DNA from: Hsuehochloa calcarea
Lineage: Eukaryota > Streptophyta > Magnoliopsida > Poales > Poaceae
Reading direction: 5' to 3'
DNA length: 64,000 nucleotides
NCBI GenBank assembly: GCA_036346395.1
Contig: CM070594.1
Span: 19,191,385-19,255,384, forward strand
The number at the start of each line of letters is the position of its first letter. Within the stretch, counting starts at the first letter, position 1. Below are positions 23,401-35,100 of this stretch, one piece after another. The notes under the pieces were generated by a model that was not told the DNA's origin, did not search any database, and saw only the letters and a list, made by a program, of their open reading frames with translations. The translations under genes and the position numbers were made by a program.

Positions 23401-26046
23401 AGCCTTCTGACCTGAGGCATTTTATCTATGAATTTGGAGGCATTGGCAAGCTCAGCTGCAGCTCTAATTTCTTGATCAGTAGCACTGTCTTTGCCATAAG
23501 CTATGTTTTCTTTTATGCTAGCAGCAAATAGGACTGGTTCTTGGCTGACAAGGCCGATTTTACTTCTTATCCATCTTAGCTGGAACTCCTTGAGATTCAC
23601 ACCATCTATAAGAACATCGCCAAGCTGAGGGTCGTAAAACCGTTCGATTAGGCTGATAACCGTTGATTTACCACTCCCACTCTGGCCAACCAAAGCAACT
23701 GTTGTGCCACTATGTATGATCAGGGAGAAACCTCTGAATATTTGCTCGTCGGGCCTTGTTGGATAGGAGAAATAAACACCCCTAAACTCGATGTCCCCTC
23801 GAATGTCATCCAGCTTCCTTCCTGAGGTGCTGTATGCATCGATCTCAGGTGTCCTGTTGATTGTCTCAAACATCTTGTACGCAGCGGCTTGCCCACCTGC
23901 AAATGCTTTCATGCTTGGAGATGCCTGCCCTAGAGCTCTGGTGAATATGATAATGAAATGTCAAGTTCTAGAACGAATCATCAATTTGGTTGGTTAGTTT
24001 AACTGAGGAATGTATCATCAAAACGGGGAGAAAAATGTACATGATTAATGATTTAGTGATAATTTCAATTTTCAACAGACAAGACCTATCCGATGTAAAT
24101 AGTATAAATTCTCCTACCAGTTGTGGTAAGTTCTAAAAATTCTGTTGACATCATCTATTCTATTCTGTTGAACATGAAAAGCATTTTGGATTCTGTTGAA
24201 CCTGCTGTTGGGAGTTGGTAGTTAGGTACTACAAAACTTGAAACAAGAGGGACAAGAGTCTACCAATCGCTTGTCAGTGAACTAGTCAAACGTCCTAAGT
24301 CCGTTAAGCAATTTGCCCACGATAAAAATGTGTTATCATTGCAAAAAAAAAGGCATGTAACGTAGCTTATGTATGTGACCTAACATGTCCAAATCATCAT
24401 AAGCACACAACTTTATCTGTTGCAACAACCCTTAGCTCCGTCCCAGTCGGAATTTGGAAGTATAGATGAGATGAATGGGGGTAAACATTCTGCAATGCCC
24501 AGCAACCAAGAAAATGACTTGACTACAGGACCTGTTAAACTGGAAATCGACAAATGGCATAGTAGAAATTTCAAGCATAGTCAATCCTGTTTGTATATCA
24601 GAACAGAAGCTACTGCTCATCAAGCAGTTGGTAAAATCCATTCAAATAATATACTAGCATAAAGATTACTGAAACATATGCAACAACAAATGGATAGAAA
24701 CTTACAGGGAGCCGGTTAGGACTGCAAAGATCACGTTCATGACCTTAGCCCCTGTATAGCCCTTCTCCAGGATCAACTTGGCACCATACCATATCCCCAA
24801 AGAGTAGCCGCAGAACAGGAGCACCATGACCGTGCCCATGCCGAGCCCGGCGGCGAGGCCCTCCCTGACGCCGGATTTGTAGGCACTTTTCAGCGACTTG
24901 TTGTACTTCTCTACTGCTTGCTTCTCCCCGGTGAAAGATGCAACCTGCAGTGTCAAACACAGCCAGGGTGCCACCTTAGTGGGGACTTCAACATTGGGAC
25001 ACAATTTTGTGTGCTCTTTGCTTGTGTGATTACTGTTCTTATGGACCCGATGGTCTGCTCCACCACCACCGATGACTCCGCGTAGGCCGCCTGCCCGAGG
25101 GACGCCATCTTCGCCACGACGTTCGACATGACCGCCCCTGCGACGACGAGCGGGGGGATGGTCGCCATCATGACCAGGGTGAGGAGCCAGCCTTGCGCGA
25201 AGGCGACGACGAAGCCTCCGAAGAATGTCACCACCAACTGAATGAACTTGCCAACCTGCAGTACAGGAGTCACATGACAAAAAACCGTTACAACTTCGGA
25301 GCACAAACACGAGAGATGATTCACTTCTTGTGTTAGTGCCTGATGGTGGTGGTGATGAGGTGTGTGACCTTTTCACCCATGGCATCTTGGATCAGCACCG
25401 TGTCGCCGGACATCCTCCCGACGACCTCGCCGGTGTTGGTGTACTTGTCGAAGAAGGCGATCTCCTGCCTCAGGATGGTTTTCAGGTACAGGTTCCGTAT
25501 CCGCGCTGCCTGCCGCTCTCCGGTGATCATCCAGCACGTCACCTCTGGTCAGACAGCAATTCGACACGATTAATTTGCAATCGTCGCACACCATCGTAAG
25601 CATGGCCACGGCCATCATGGGACGCTGCTTGCTCATCAGTGCCTGGTTTCTTGGACACTACAGTACTTACGGACGAACGACGCGACGGCGGAGGCGACGG
25701 CGAGGTAGATGAACTGGAGCGAGACCATGGAGACCCGATTCACGACTTCGTGGATGCCGAGCGCGCCGCCGAAGGCGTCGATGAGGTTGCCGAACAGCAC
25801 GGTCATGAAAGGCATCGCCGCGCCGTTGGCCACCGCGCCGAGCGTCCCCAGCAGAATCAGCGCGGCGTCCGTCTTGTCGGCGAACGCGAACAGCTTGTGG
25901 AACGGCACCCGGGTAGCCGCGCCCGGCGGGCCGCCGACCGGCCTCTTCCCATTGCTCGGACTCGAACCCGACGCGCCGGCCGGGCCAGCGGAAGCCGACG
26001 ACGGTGACGAGGCATTCACCCCAGCACCTCCCCCTGACTCCGGCAT
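20441..26046 (-). CDS. ABC transporter B family (MDR/P-glycoprotein-like), 11 exons
   Basis: A full-size ABC exporter of the plasma membrane type, using ATP to move organic substrates; plant relatives include auxin transporters, but the substrate cannot be read here. Exons (minus strand): 25671-26046, 25369-25544, 25034-25255, 24706-24944, 23412-23937, 23040-23313, 22099-22946, 21749-22015, 21287-21550, 20903-21196, 20441-20794. They total 3840 bp (1279 residues) with every phase compatible, and the length is normal for plant ABCB. The layout is TMD1-NBD1-linker-TMD2-NBD2. NBD1 has Walker A GQSGSGKST (~422), LSGGQ (~526) and ILLLDE (~546). NBD2 has GESGSGKST (~1070), LSGGQ (~1175) and ILLLDE (~1195). 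The start Met opens an Ala/Ser/Gly-rich tail before VPFHKLFAFAD. It resembles the ABCB4/11/21 group. The intron after exon 9 begins GC rather than GT. No stop or frameshift was seen. Confidence 0.95.
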
Positions 26047-26427
26047 GGCCTTTCAGCCCAAGATTAGCAGCTCCGCAAGAAGCTCTGTACCTACGTATTC
26101 TTCTCTTGCGCTAGATTGGGCACCACTCTGCACAAGAACCGCAGTGTTCTCCTGCTCTCCTTGCACGATTGAGTAATCCTACCAAGCTCCTGCATACCAG
26201 CACCTCACCTGCCACGAACCAATAATTGCACATTAATTGGATTCACTTCACTGCCTCACAGCTAACAAAAATAAAACGAATGAAGAACGAACCATACACA
26301 GACACCAGGAACGAAGCACAAGGTAACAAATCTGAATCTAGCTACTCATCAGAATCCAGAGCAGAGCACACAAGGTAGAAAGAAATCAAGACATAACAAT
26401 GAGCTGCCGCTCCTGCTAAACACAAGA

Positions 26428-26434
26428 ATTTATA
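26428..26434 (-). promoter_or_regulatory. putative TATA box of the ABCB gene
   Basis: The minus strand reads CCTCTTATAAATTCTTG. It lies about 380 bp upstream of the start codon, implying a transcription start near 26400 and a 5' UTR of roughly 350 nt, possibly with an intron. No other good TATA lies closer to the ATG. Confidence 0.5.
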
Positions 26435-26577
26435 AGAGGAAGGAGGAGAAGATAAAAGAGGAGGTGGAGGTGGAGGTGGAGAGTTGGGAGACGCGAAGGA
26501 GCTAACAACAAATCGAGCACAAAGTTGGCAGCTTTCACATTTGCAGCTGTTACAGGGCAGGCTGATGAAAGAAAGAA

Positions 26578-27481
26578 GTGAAAATAAATAATTTCCATGT
26601 GTCTTTTGTCACTATTTTTATTGCACTTATTATTTGTCAGAAAGTTAGATTATTTATTTCCTTTCTTTTTGACATTTTTGCGCAAATCTTCTTCCCCAAC
26701 ATTTCTTCTCTTCTCTTATCTTGTGCGGCCCCGCCACCTCTGATCGTGTCATTCCTTCGTTTGCGTTGCCTCTTCTCTCCAAGCCTATCTCCGGCCGCGC
26801 TATCCCGTCGTCCGCGCCGCCTCCTCTGTCCTCATCGTCCCGTTACGCAGGTTTGCCTGGCGATGGCACTCTACCTCGACCTTCACTCCCCTGACAAGGC
26901 AGACTCCTACATCCTGTGCGGTGGCGCCGCCTACACCGCTGCCTCAGGATCTTCCTTGCCCTCACATGCTTCCTTCTTTGTCATGCTGACCTTGACGTCA
27001 GTGTCGCCGCCTTGGAGGCGGTTGTGTCCATGAGGCGAGGGGTGGGCAGAAGAGTCGAGGAAGAGGAGCGTGAGCGTGAGGGAGGGGGCGGCACGTGGAA
27101 GAGTGAGGTGGAAGTAAGGGCCGGGCGGGAGAGGGAGGCAGTGAGCCTTGAGAGGAGATGAAAGCAAAGGGAACGAAAAAAGTGGAGGGGTTGAGGGCCG
27201 AGGCGGAGGTGGCATGACCACTGTTGGTGGGTGTTTAGAGGAGGAGGAGAGAGAGAGGCGCGGCGCAACGTGAACGGCCGCCTCTGGCGAGTCTGCCATG
27301 GCCGAGGAAGCAAGGAAGAAGTGGAGAGGAGAGGAGAGGAGGAAGAATAAAAAGAGGAAGAAGACAAAGGTAAAAATATCTAAAATAACAAATAGTTAAA
27401 TTTCTCTCTAACTTTGATAAATGATTAAGTGTACACAAAAATAGCGGCAATCTATAGAAGCCACGTAAAAGCAATTTTCCC
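26578..27481. mobile_element. Pack-MULE-like element upstream of the ABCB promoter
   Basis: Perfect 9-bp direct repeats AAGAAAGAA occur at 26569-26577 and 27482-27490. The ends are inverted repeats of about 80-90 bp: left GTGAAAATAAATAATTTCC onward, right (minus) GGGAAAATTGCTTTTACGTG onward. They share CTATTTTT, CACTTA, ATTTRTCA and AAAGTTAGA in order. The 904-bp element carries GC-rich, gene-like sequence (26740-27330) between AT-rich ends, as in Pack-MULEs. Frames of 122-151 residues exist on both strands but look compositional, so I call no CDS. The near end is about 145 bp upstream of the putative ABCB TATA box. Confidence 0.82.
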
Positions 27482-27675
27482 AAGAAAGAAATGGGGATAG
27501 ATATGCGCAGAAAAGCTTTGGAGAGAAGGAAGCAGCTCGGCAAATACTACCACAATACACAGAGGATTAAAGCTACGAGACAGTGGCGCCACGGTGGTAC
27601 TGGCAATGGCATCCATAATAAGCATATAAAAATTTGTGGAGGCTCACGCGCACACACGCTGACAGCTCTCTCACC

Positions 27676-27870
27676 ATGGCGATGGCATCGGCGGCACAGC
27701 AGCAGCAGCAAGGGAATAAGCATCCGTCCTGTAGTGCTCTCCAGCCAGAGGTACCGGCTACCGGGGTTATGATGGATGGGGGCTTTTTTTCTTCAGAATT
27801 CAGACCCCGATCGCACTGTCAAGAAAGCATGCTCTATGCAATAGCCACCACTTTTGGACCTGCAAACTAA
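27676..27870 (+). CDS. hypothetical 64-residue ORF behind a TATA-like site
   Basis: The ORF starts MAMASAAQQQQQGNKHPSCS. A TATAAAA at 27625-27631 stands 45 bp upstream of the ATG, after AT-poor sequence. A GAG|GTACCG near 27750 could be a donor, so this might be the first exon of a truncated gene divergent from ABCB. No family is recognised and no following exon was found. A chance ORF is about as likely. Confidence 0.2.
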   Translation: MAMASAAQQQQQGNKHPSCSALQPEVPATGVMMDGGFFSSEFRPRSHCQESMLYAIATTFGPAN

Positions 27871-28012
27871 ACTGTAATGCTACGTTAATACTGTTCTCAC
27901 TGTCCTGGAAGTGGACATACCACTATATACAATATTATTATTGAAGGGTGTTGTGGTAACACTTAACCAAAACTTGATCAATTGTTATCCGTGAAATGGG
28001 CATGTTACTGTA

Positions 28013-28270
28013 TACTCCATCCAGTTCACAAAAATAAATTATTTTAGACATCAACATGGTCTCCAAAATACAATATTGATATCTAATTACTATTATAATA
28101 TATTAGTAAAATCTAATAATATTATAATATTATAGGAATACTTTTCGAAACGAATCTACAAATATATTTTTATTTATCTAATTTAAATATTAAAAAAGAC
28201 ATCAGTAGTTAAAGTTTCCAAAATTTAGCTGTATGCATTCCAAAATAACTTTTTTTGGAACCAGTAGTAT
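28013..28270. mobile_element. degenerate Stowaway-like (Tc1/mariner) MITE
   Basis: The left end TACTCCATCCAGTTCACAAA and right end TTTTGGAACCAGTAGTA are decayed inverted repeats of the CTCCCTCCGT type, flanked by TA. The interior is AT-rich and about 250 bp long, non-coding. Confidence 0.6.
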
Positions 28271-31174
28271 TTATGGAAGACTGTTTTGAATTCTGATAAC
28301 GTCTAACAAAAACTTGGTCAACTGGCTGGGCGAGAGAGATGTCTTGTTAAATCACGTGGCGAGGCGGCATCTTCCACATGGAGCCTATTCGATTAGTTAA
28401 GGCAAGCTGCTAGCCAATTGCGGGTTCTTGCTCGCACGTACGTACGTGCTTCTCCGGCACACCCGTGATATGCGCGTGTGTATCCAGCAAACCGACGATT
28501 TGTACGCGAGCATTTGGCCGTGGCCGTGGCCACTCCGACCGGCCGGCCGTGGTCAGCTGGCTCTCGAGGAGCTAGTAGCTCGTGACATTTTGCCGATTTC
28601 AGTACGTAGCCGTATGGTTGTCAAGGGGGTAGAATTATAGCAACGCTTGTCCCGGCGAAAAAGGTACGGATTGCAGCTAGAAACACTCGTTAGACGAGGG
28701 ATGTTGTACGGTGCGCTTATGCCTACCGAGGGAACAGATCCAACAAAAACGTGAAATCATCGTCATTTTAGCGGGGCACCACGCTGTCCCTAGTAATTGG
28801 TTTCAGAAACCATTCTCTACAGTAAGTTTGTTAGGCTCTACACGCGCAATTCGCAACCCGACCGCAGCGAGCGGCCCAAGTCCGGCACATACATATAGCA
28901 TGCAGACGCACTGGAATCCATCCTGAGCTCATACGTTGGGACACAAACAACCACACATCCCGTTCGCCCACACACGCCGACACATACGGCTTTTTTTTTT
29001 TGGCTGCGCCCCATCTCGGGCCCGGAGTACACGGCCATGGATGGGTGGTGGTACACGGTGGGATCGATCGGTGCAGAGGCGGTGGGCCCCGCGTGTCAGC
29101 CGGGGCACGGGCACATGTCGGAAGGCGACGCGGGCCCCTCTCTCTCTCTCTCTCTCTGGAGTTTTGTTTTGGGGTCACGCACCCGTGGACCCCTGTCCCT
29201 CTCACTCTCTGTCCTCGACGTCACATTTCCACACGGGGTCAAAGCTGTAGGCGCGGATAATTAGCAGAGCAGGATCCTCTCTCTTTCAGTCTAATCAAGT
29301 GCGCTAACCACTTGGATTAGGACGCTTTTGCGTTTCAAGCGCGGCTTAATTATCAACTCCCGGTTCGTAAATTGAAACGACAAGAGAGAAAATCGTCCGT
29401 GCAATCGGCGCAGCTTCCTCCTGCGATACGGCGTGCTGTGGTTCTTCTACACTTGCAACGGGGAGGCAGAGAATAAATAAATTAATTAATGGAGAAAGAA
29501 ATAGCCGGCAGATGCAGCATGCTGTGCGGTTCCTGTCCGCTGGTTGGGTTGAAAAAATCATGGCCTGAACGACGTTGCAGCGTTTCCCCCTTCTCTTTTC
29601 TGGACGTGATCGATTATCGTGGTCATCTTTAACCGAGATGTCACGAGATTAGAATACGGAAACCCCGCAATATACTCACTTAACATGTAGGCCGCTAGCC
29701 ATATGACAAAAAACGGCACACTCTGAAAAGGGTCTATCTGTCTTAAGGTTTCTCTAATAAGCCAGTTCACTATGATAACTGTAGATCAAACATTGTTAGA
29801 TCAGAAGTTGTTATAACAAGAGTTTGGGCTTTACACAGCAAGAGCTTCACATCTGGATTGGCATTTTGGGGCTCAGCTGAGGCAATCACCCCTGGAAAGG
29901 GGAAAAGAAAGGAGGCTCGAGAGGTCGACACCGTTCTGCGATGCACCGCCGTCATCGATTCTTCCTTTTTCGCATGCAGCTAGAGCTGCCACAGGGAATC
30001 CTTTTTCGCCCACGTGAGACCCACAGGCAACCAACCGGAGAGTCACCTACTCTGTCTCTGGCCCCGTCCTCCTCTTGATCTTCCCTTTGCAAATGAGCAA
30101 ACATTTGAACCACCATCGCTACTGGTACCAAGCCTTTCAGGTAGCTGCTGCACAAACATGTTATAGTGACTGTACCTGCAGTATACCATTATCCCTTCAA
30201 ATGGTCCTCGCTGTGTTTTCTTGGCCTCAAAACCCGGGTTGCAGAGGACAAACACTAGGAGTGGGTGTTCGACCAAAAAAAAAAATCACTTGAGGTACAC
30301 CAAAGAGTAAAAGAAAACGGCTCAGATATCACATGACATGATGAAGTAACATTAATTCAGCTCGTTCAATTTATTAATTGGTTGGTGTGCTAGCTTCTCC
30401 TTTAGCATCAGTAGTTTATGCCCATTTTGTGTGTTTTTTTTGAAGGTTTCTCTCTTTGCGTACTCGCTCCATGATGCACCGGAAAAAGCGTGCACAGAAG
30501 AAACACTAGGGAGCTAGGTAGTAGTGGTTTGTTAGGAATTCCTCTGTCTCGCAATTATTTGGGACAGCTCAAAATCGGAGGGCTCTTCTCTTTCCGTCGT
30601 CGCCATCTTTGTCCGCGGAAGAATTGGGTTTGGGCCTCCTCTCTTAATTACCTCTCGCCTTCTGCGATCAAACTCAAAAGGCATTTGACACATCGTGATG
30701 GACGGATTAGCTAACTCAATCATCTCCTGGAAAAAGTCGTCACAAGCGTATCACTATTCAGCGCTACCTAATCAAAAAAAAAAAGAGAGGAGAGAATATA
30801 TTTTGAATTGGACTGCAATTTTTCCTCTGGAAATCATTTCATTTCTTCTTCTTTTGCCTCAGGTTGCTTTGACGGTCGAGATACTTGGGCGACGACCTTA
30901 TCCAAGTCCATGTCAGCGTCCGGATGCGATTGCGAAACGAATTAAAATCGATCAACAACTTCCTACTCCGGTCAATGGACGTCTAGTCTATATCAACATT
31001 TATATTTTGAGAAAGAGAAGGCTAGCTAGCTAGCTTCTGGCCTAGATGCAGATCAGCTAAACTAAGTTACGTGGCTGCAGTCGGGTCGTAACTACGTGAC
31101 AAATTAACGTGTCAGCGGCAACTCTCGACGATGCTGCTGTACGCACGTGACCGCCTAATCTTATCTCTCCCCAG
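28271..31174. other. intergenic, no gene seen
   Basis: Unassigned DNA with a T-run near 28989-28999, a short TC microsatellite near 29137-29157 and a GC-rich stretch at 28990-29120. Only short frames occur and none has a recognisable domain. Confidence 0.5.
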
Positions 31175-31831
31175 CAGGGATAAAAAAACCGGCCGGTAAC
31201 CGCCGGTTACCGGCCGGTAACCGGTTTACCGGTCGGAACCGGTAAAAAAAAAACCGGCCGAAATTTTTAAATTTTGAATTTGAATTTTTGACTCCATAAT
31301 GTCCTTCCCTAGTTGGTTTAGGTATTCTTATGCTAGATTATGTATTGAAACATTAGTTTTAGTATATTTAGACTATTAAAACATAAATGCGACTTTTTAT
31401 GTATGTTTGAAACACTTTCTCATTAATTGGATTGCATCATTATTTGCTCAGATTGGATTGATTCTTTAATCCTATACTTTCAAATCATTTAGTGACGCGA
31501 TATGATTAATAAGAGATCTGAAAAGTATTCTAATAGTTTGTTCGACACAGTTTCATATGTATGATTACTAGTATCAACTATGAGAGAAACATTTTCTCAT
31601 TAATATTTGCATTGTTCCAAATTTAAATTTCATAATTACCATTTTCACCATTTCGGTTTTCCGGTTTTTCGGTTTGACGTTTCGGCGAATCGTCCGATTC
31701 GGCCATAAAATTTCAATTCAAAATTCAAAATTTGAATTCGCACCGGTTTTTCGAAATTTCCGAATCGCGCGTGAATGCCGCGATCATATCGCGCTGGCAC
31801 GGATTTCATCCGTGCGAGATTTCGATCCCTG
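31175..31831. mobile_element. non-autonomous hAT-like element
   Basis: The ends are CAGGGATAAAAAAACCGG and TTTCGATCCCTG, so the termini are CAGGGAT/ATCCCTG, typical of hAT. Flanks CTCCCCAG (31167-31174) and CTCCCAGT (31832-31839) are near-identical, consistent with an 8-bp TSD that has changed by one base. The left subterminal region (31188-31255) is a cluster of CCGGTAACCG/CGGTTACCGG inverted motifs, and the right has CGGTTTTTCGG repeats. There is no coding sequence. Confidence 0.65.
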
Positions 31832-31839
31832 CTCCCAGT

Positions 31840-33937
31840 GCGTCGCGATGGAACATCATGCATGCCCTACCAGCATGCAAATTAAAGGCGGCTTCTTTTC
31901 AAATTCAAACACGAGTGAAAAGAAAAGACGGCAAACATTAATAAATTCGTGACGATTCGAATGGTGGAGGCGTACCGGAAATGGTCCTTGTTCCTCCCAT
32001 CTAACCTCAGCTAGCTGCACTTTCCATTATTCCCTGCCACATCATTGCGTTGTTCTTTATGGAACCACCTTTTTTGTCCATGTACCTATGACAGCGGGCC
32101 CGACGTGACGTGGGACCCACATGCAATAGTGAGAGGGATCACGTGAGTGGTTGATTTTATAAAACGAAAAAAAGGAGGCCGACATGGTAAAGGTGTGTGT
32201 GCGCGCATGCGAGAGCATGCACAATGCAATGCATGGAGTGGGTGTCCCGTAGATTTACTTAAGCTCGGATGCCACAGTGGACATGAGTGGGTGCCTTGCA
32301 GGGTGTCACAGCTTCCTCTGCAAGTTGCGGATGCTTCGGCTGTGGTCGAGGTAGAGGGAGAGAGAGAAAGAGGGGGAGGAGAGAGGCGCATGCACGACAG
32401 CACAAGCTTGGACGACGGAGGCGATGGGAGCCTCCATGGTGGCCAGGACGAGGATGACCAGATCCGACGAGCTGGGCCCGGGCTAGGTGAGGTCGGCGGT
32501 AGCCGAATCCCAGGTGAGGAGGGCGGCACCAGCGTAGAGGAGGACGGGGATGGACGATGGTGCCGCAGCGAGGGAGGAGGAGCGCGACGAGGATCCAGGG
32601 CCATGCGAGTACGGTGAAGCCTGGATCTGGATGGCGGAGGCCTCCGGTCGACGAGCGGGGTTGGGGAGCTACATGGTGGGGCAGCGAGTGAATCGGTGAG
32701 GGAGGAAGGGGAAGTGAAGAAATGAGAGAGAGGAGGGGAGGAAGATCGGCGGAAGTGGGCACCAGGATGCAAGGGAGGTCGACGACGATGGGCGCTAGGT
32801 CGAACAAGGACTCGGTGTTGAGAGGATGCCTTTGGTGGTCGCCGGCGAAAAGGCGAGCTGGGCCAGCACGAATTTGGTGTGGGAAGAATGGATGGGAATG
32901 AGATCGATGGGATCGACAGGTAGCGGGAGGTCAAGGAAGAGAATGACATGATGGAGTTGTAGGGGAGAGAGCGGTGGAGGTGTGGGCTAAAAAAAAGAAA
33001 AGGGGTGGCTGACAGGTGGTCCGAGGGTGGTTTTGTATGAAATTATAATTGAAGGGGCTGAAATAAAAAAAACCAAATTACAAATGTACCAAAGCATCAC
33101 TCGAAGCCACAATGAATGGTAGAGCAAATTTGTGTATTTGTGGCTTGAGTTGATATGAAGCACACTCTCTCCTTGAGTACATGCCCTGAGAAGCCACTTG
33201 CGAGGCAGCAGCCGCACATGCGGCGTGCGTCTTGCCAGAAACGTGAAAATTTTGCCGTTTCATGTTGCAAACGCGGCGAAAAGGGGAGGTTCCACCATCG
33301 GCAGATGCATCGCGTGATGGGGCTGAATGCCCACCCAACCACGGGGATATCTTAACCTGTTCCTCCACTAGATACATAGTGGCCAGATATTATTTGTTAT
33401 TTCGTGTGCTCCTACAATTTGACTGCAAGAGGATTGGCCGCAGTCGAGATGCTCGTGTTTAGACCGTCGGATCAAATACTCTACGGTTCAGGTCAAACAG
33501 TGGGCCAAAGAATGAAAAATTACACCCCTACTTTCTTCACATCGATCAATCTAAGTTTTTAAGCAATATATGATTGTACTTACATTGCAACAGATACGAT
33601 TGTTTCCCCCCCCATTGGCCTCACCACATTCCGCAATCTACATATTCTACACGCTCATCCATCGTTATTTTTATCCGAGACTGAGACGTGCGCACGACAT
33701 CGTGAATGTGCATGGATATATAGAGGGAACATATCTAGTATTAATGGGTAATTCAGTGTTAAGGTGCTAATACCAATCATGACCGTTGGAGGTGGGAGCA
33801 TACATAGTATTTAATGAAGACGCATTTAATGAAGGTGCATTGAAGGTAGGAGCATCCAAAGTGATTAAATGGTTTAGAGGTGAGAGTCTACATTAATCTT
33901 GGTTGTTCAATTCGGATCTAACGGTCAAGATACGTTC

Positions 33938-33940
<3 letters not shown>
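31840..33940. other. GC-rich unassigned region, no defensible gene
   Basis: Around 32100-33000 the sequence is GC-rich, with a 287-residue Ser/Pro/Arg-rich frame on the minus strand and a 156-residue Gly/Glu/Arg-rich frame on the plus. Mirror-image composition on both strands argues for base skew rather than coding. It may be an LTR leader or captured GC-rich DNA. The remainder is unremarkable. Confidence 0.4.

Positions 33941-33997
<57 letters not shown>
33941..33997. repeat. (TA)n microsatellite
   Basis: An uninterrupted TA dinucleotide run of about 57 bp. The Ile/Tyr repeat frames read through it on both strands are artefacts. Confidence 0.98.
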
Positions 33998-34000
<3 letters not shown>

Positions 34001-34195
34001 TTGTTATATAACTTTCGAAAGTTTTTTGAAGTTAAAATTATCATTTTTCTGTTCGTTAGATGTGTTGTAAGAAAAAAAATTATAATAATCGAATTTTCAT
34101 TCGTCCGATATGCTTTTGAGATTTGCATTTTTCCCTATACGATGGTTTTGGTCCGAATTTATTATGATTTTTTTTCTTCGGAATATAACGGGTTC

Positions 34196-34357
34196 ATCAC
34201 ATTACCGTATTTTATTGGTATATAATTTTATTTTTTGTATTTGTTTTTGCTCAACCTCTCAAAATACATGTGAAGAATCACATTACCATATTTTGTTGGT
34301 ATATAATTTTATTTTTTATTTTTATTTTTGCACAACATCTCAAATTATATGTGAGAT
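34196..34357. repeat. two-copy ~81-bp tandem repeat
   Basis: ATCACATTACCRTATTTT and GGTATATAATTTTATTTTTT recur with a period of about 81 bp, starting at 34196 and 34277, with a few substitutions. Confidence 0.75.
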
Positions 34358-35100
34358 TTTGAATAATGTGATAGAAAATATGAGTTATTAAGACTTGTAA
34401 GAATAATTACAGTGATCAAAAATCAAAATTACACAAATAATTTGCTATAATTTATATGTAATAGAGTTGTAAATAATTTTTCAGAATGTGATAGTTTTTT
34501 TTGAAAAAAAAACCCTCGACTAATGCGTATCGTGCATTCATAGGTTTCCGTTTCATTCTGAAAAATGAAGATGACTCGAAAAGCCGCTGTCCAAATCCAG
34601 TCCACTTCATAGGTCATTTGACAAACGAGCACGTACGCCGAGTGAATAATGAAGTTACCATGTCGTACGAGCTAGGTTGGTTTGAATGGCATGTTTGTGT
34701 CTTATCAGTTTTTGTCCATGAAGCCGCATCTTGATCTTGTGATGCTTTAGCTAAAAGTTTCTGCTTAATTGCAGGTAGAAATTCGAATCAACATTTGTAG
34801 GATGTGTATGGCGATCAGAGGGGGAGTGAGTGATGGCAATAAAATTTTCTCCTAAGATATTCTAAAGTTCTTTCACTCTCAGTAGCTATGAACAGCTATA
34901 AAGATCAGAGCCTAAACACTCACAACAGAAACACGAGATCAAACACAACACAAATTAAAGAATTCCCATTGGAACCACCCAGTTGGATGGTTCGACTGGA
35001 GATTGGACAGTCCGATCCACACGAGGAGAAAAAAGAACCAGCCCCCACCCACCCACACACACTAAAACCGAGCGAGAACCTGCATATAAAAGGACCATTT
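34358..35100. other. unassigned, probable LTR debris
   Basis: No gene. The stretch 34880-35100 includes GGATGGTTCGACTGGAG and GGACAGTCCGATCC, resembling the GGTC-rich LTR family seen at 38.4-40.3 kb in decayed form. Confidence 0.35.

Noticed and set aside
26578..27033. 151-residue plus-strand frame within the Pack-MULE
   Set aside because: Starts in the TIR and runs through low-complexity sequence; no homology recognised, so described only as captured GC-rich DNA.
32086..32949. 287-residue open frame, minus strand
   Set aside because: Ser/Pro/Arg-rich with no domain; the opposite strand is also open with Gly/Glu/Arg bias, as expected from GC-skewed DNA. No promoter or splice context.
33899..34225. 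Frames reading Tyr-Ile repeats
   Set aside because: Simple translation of the TA microsatellite.
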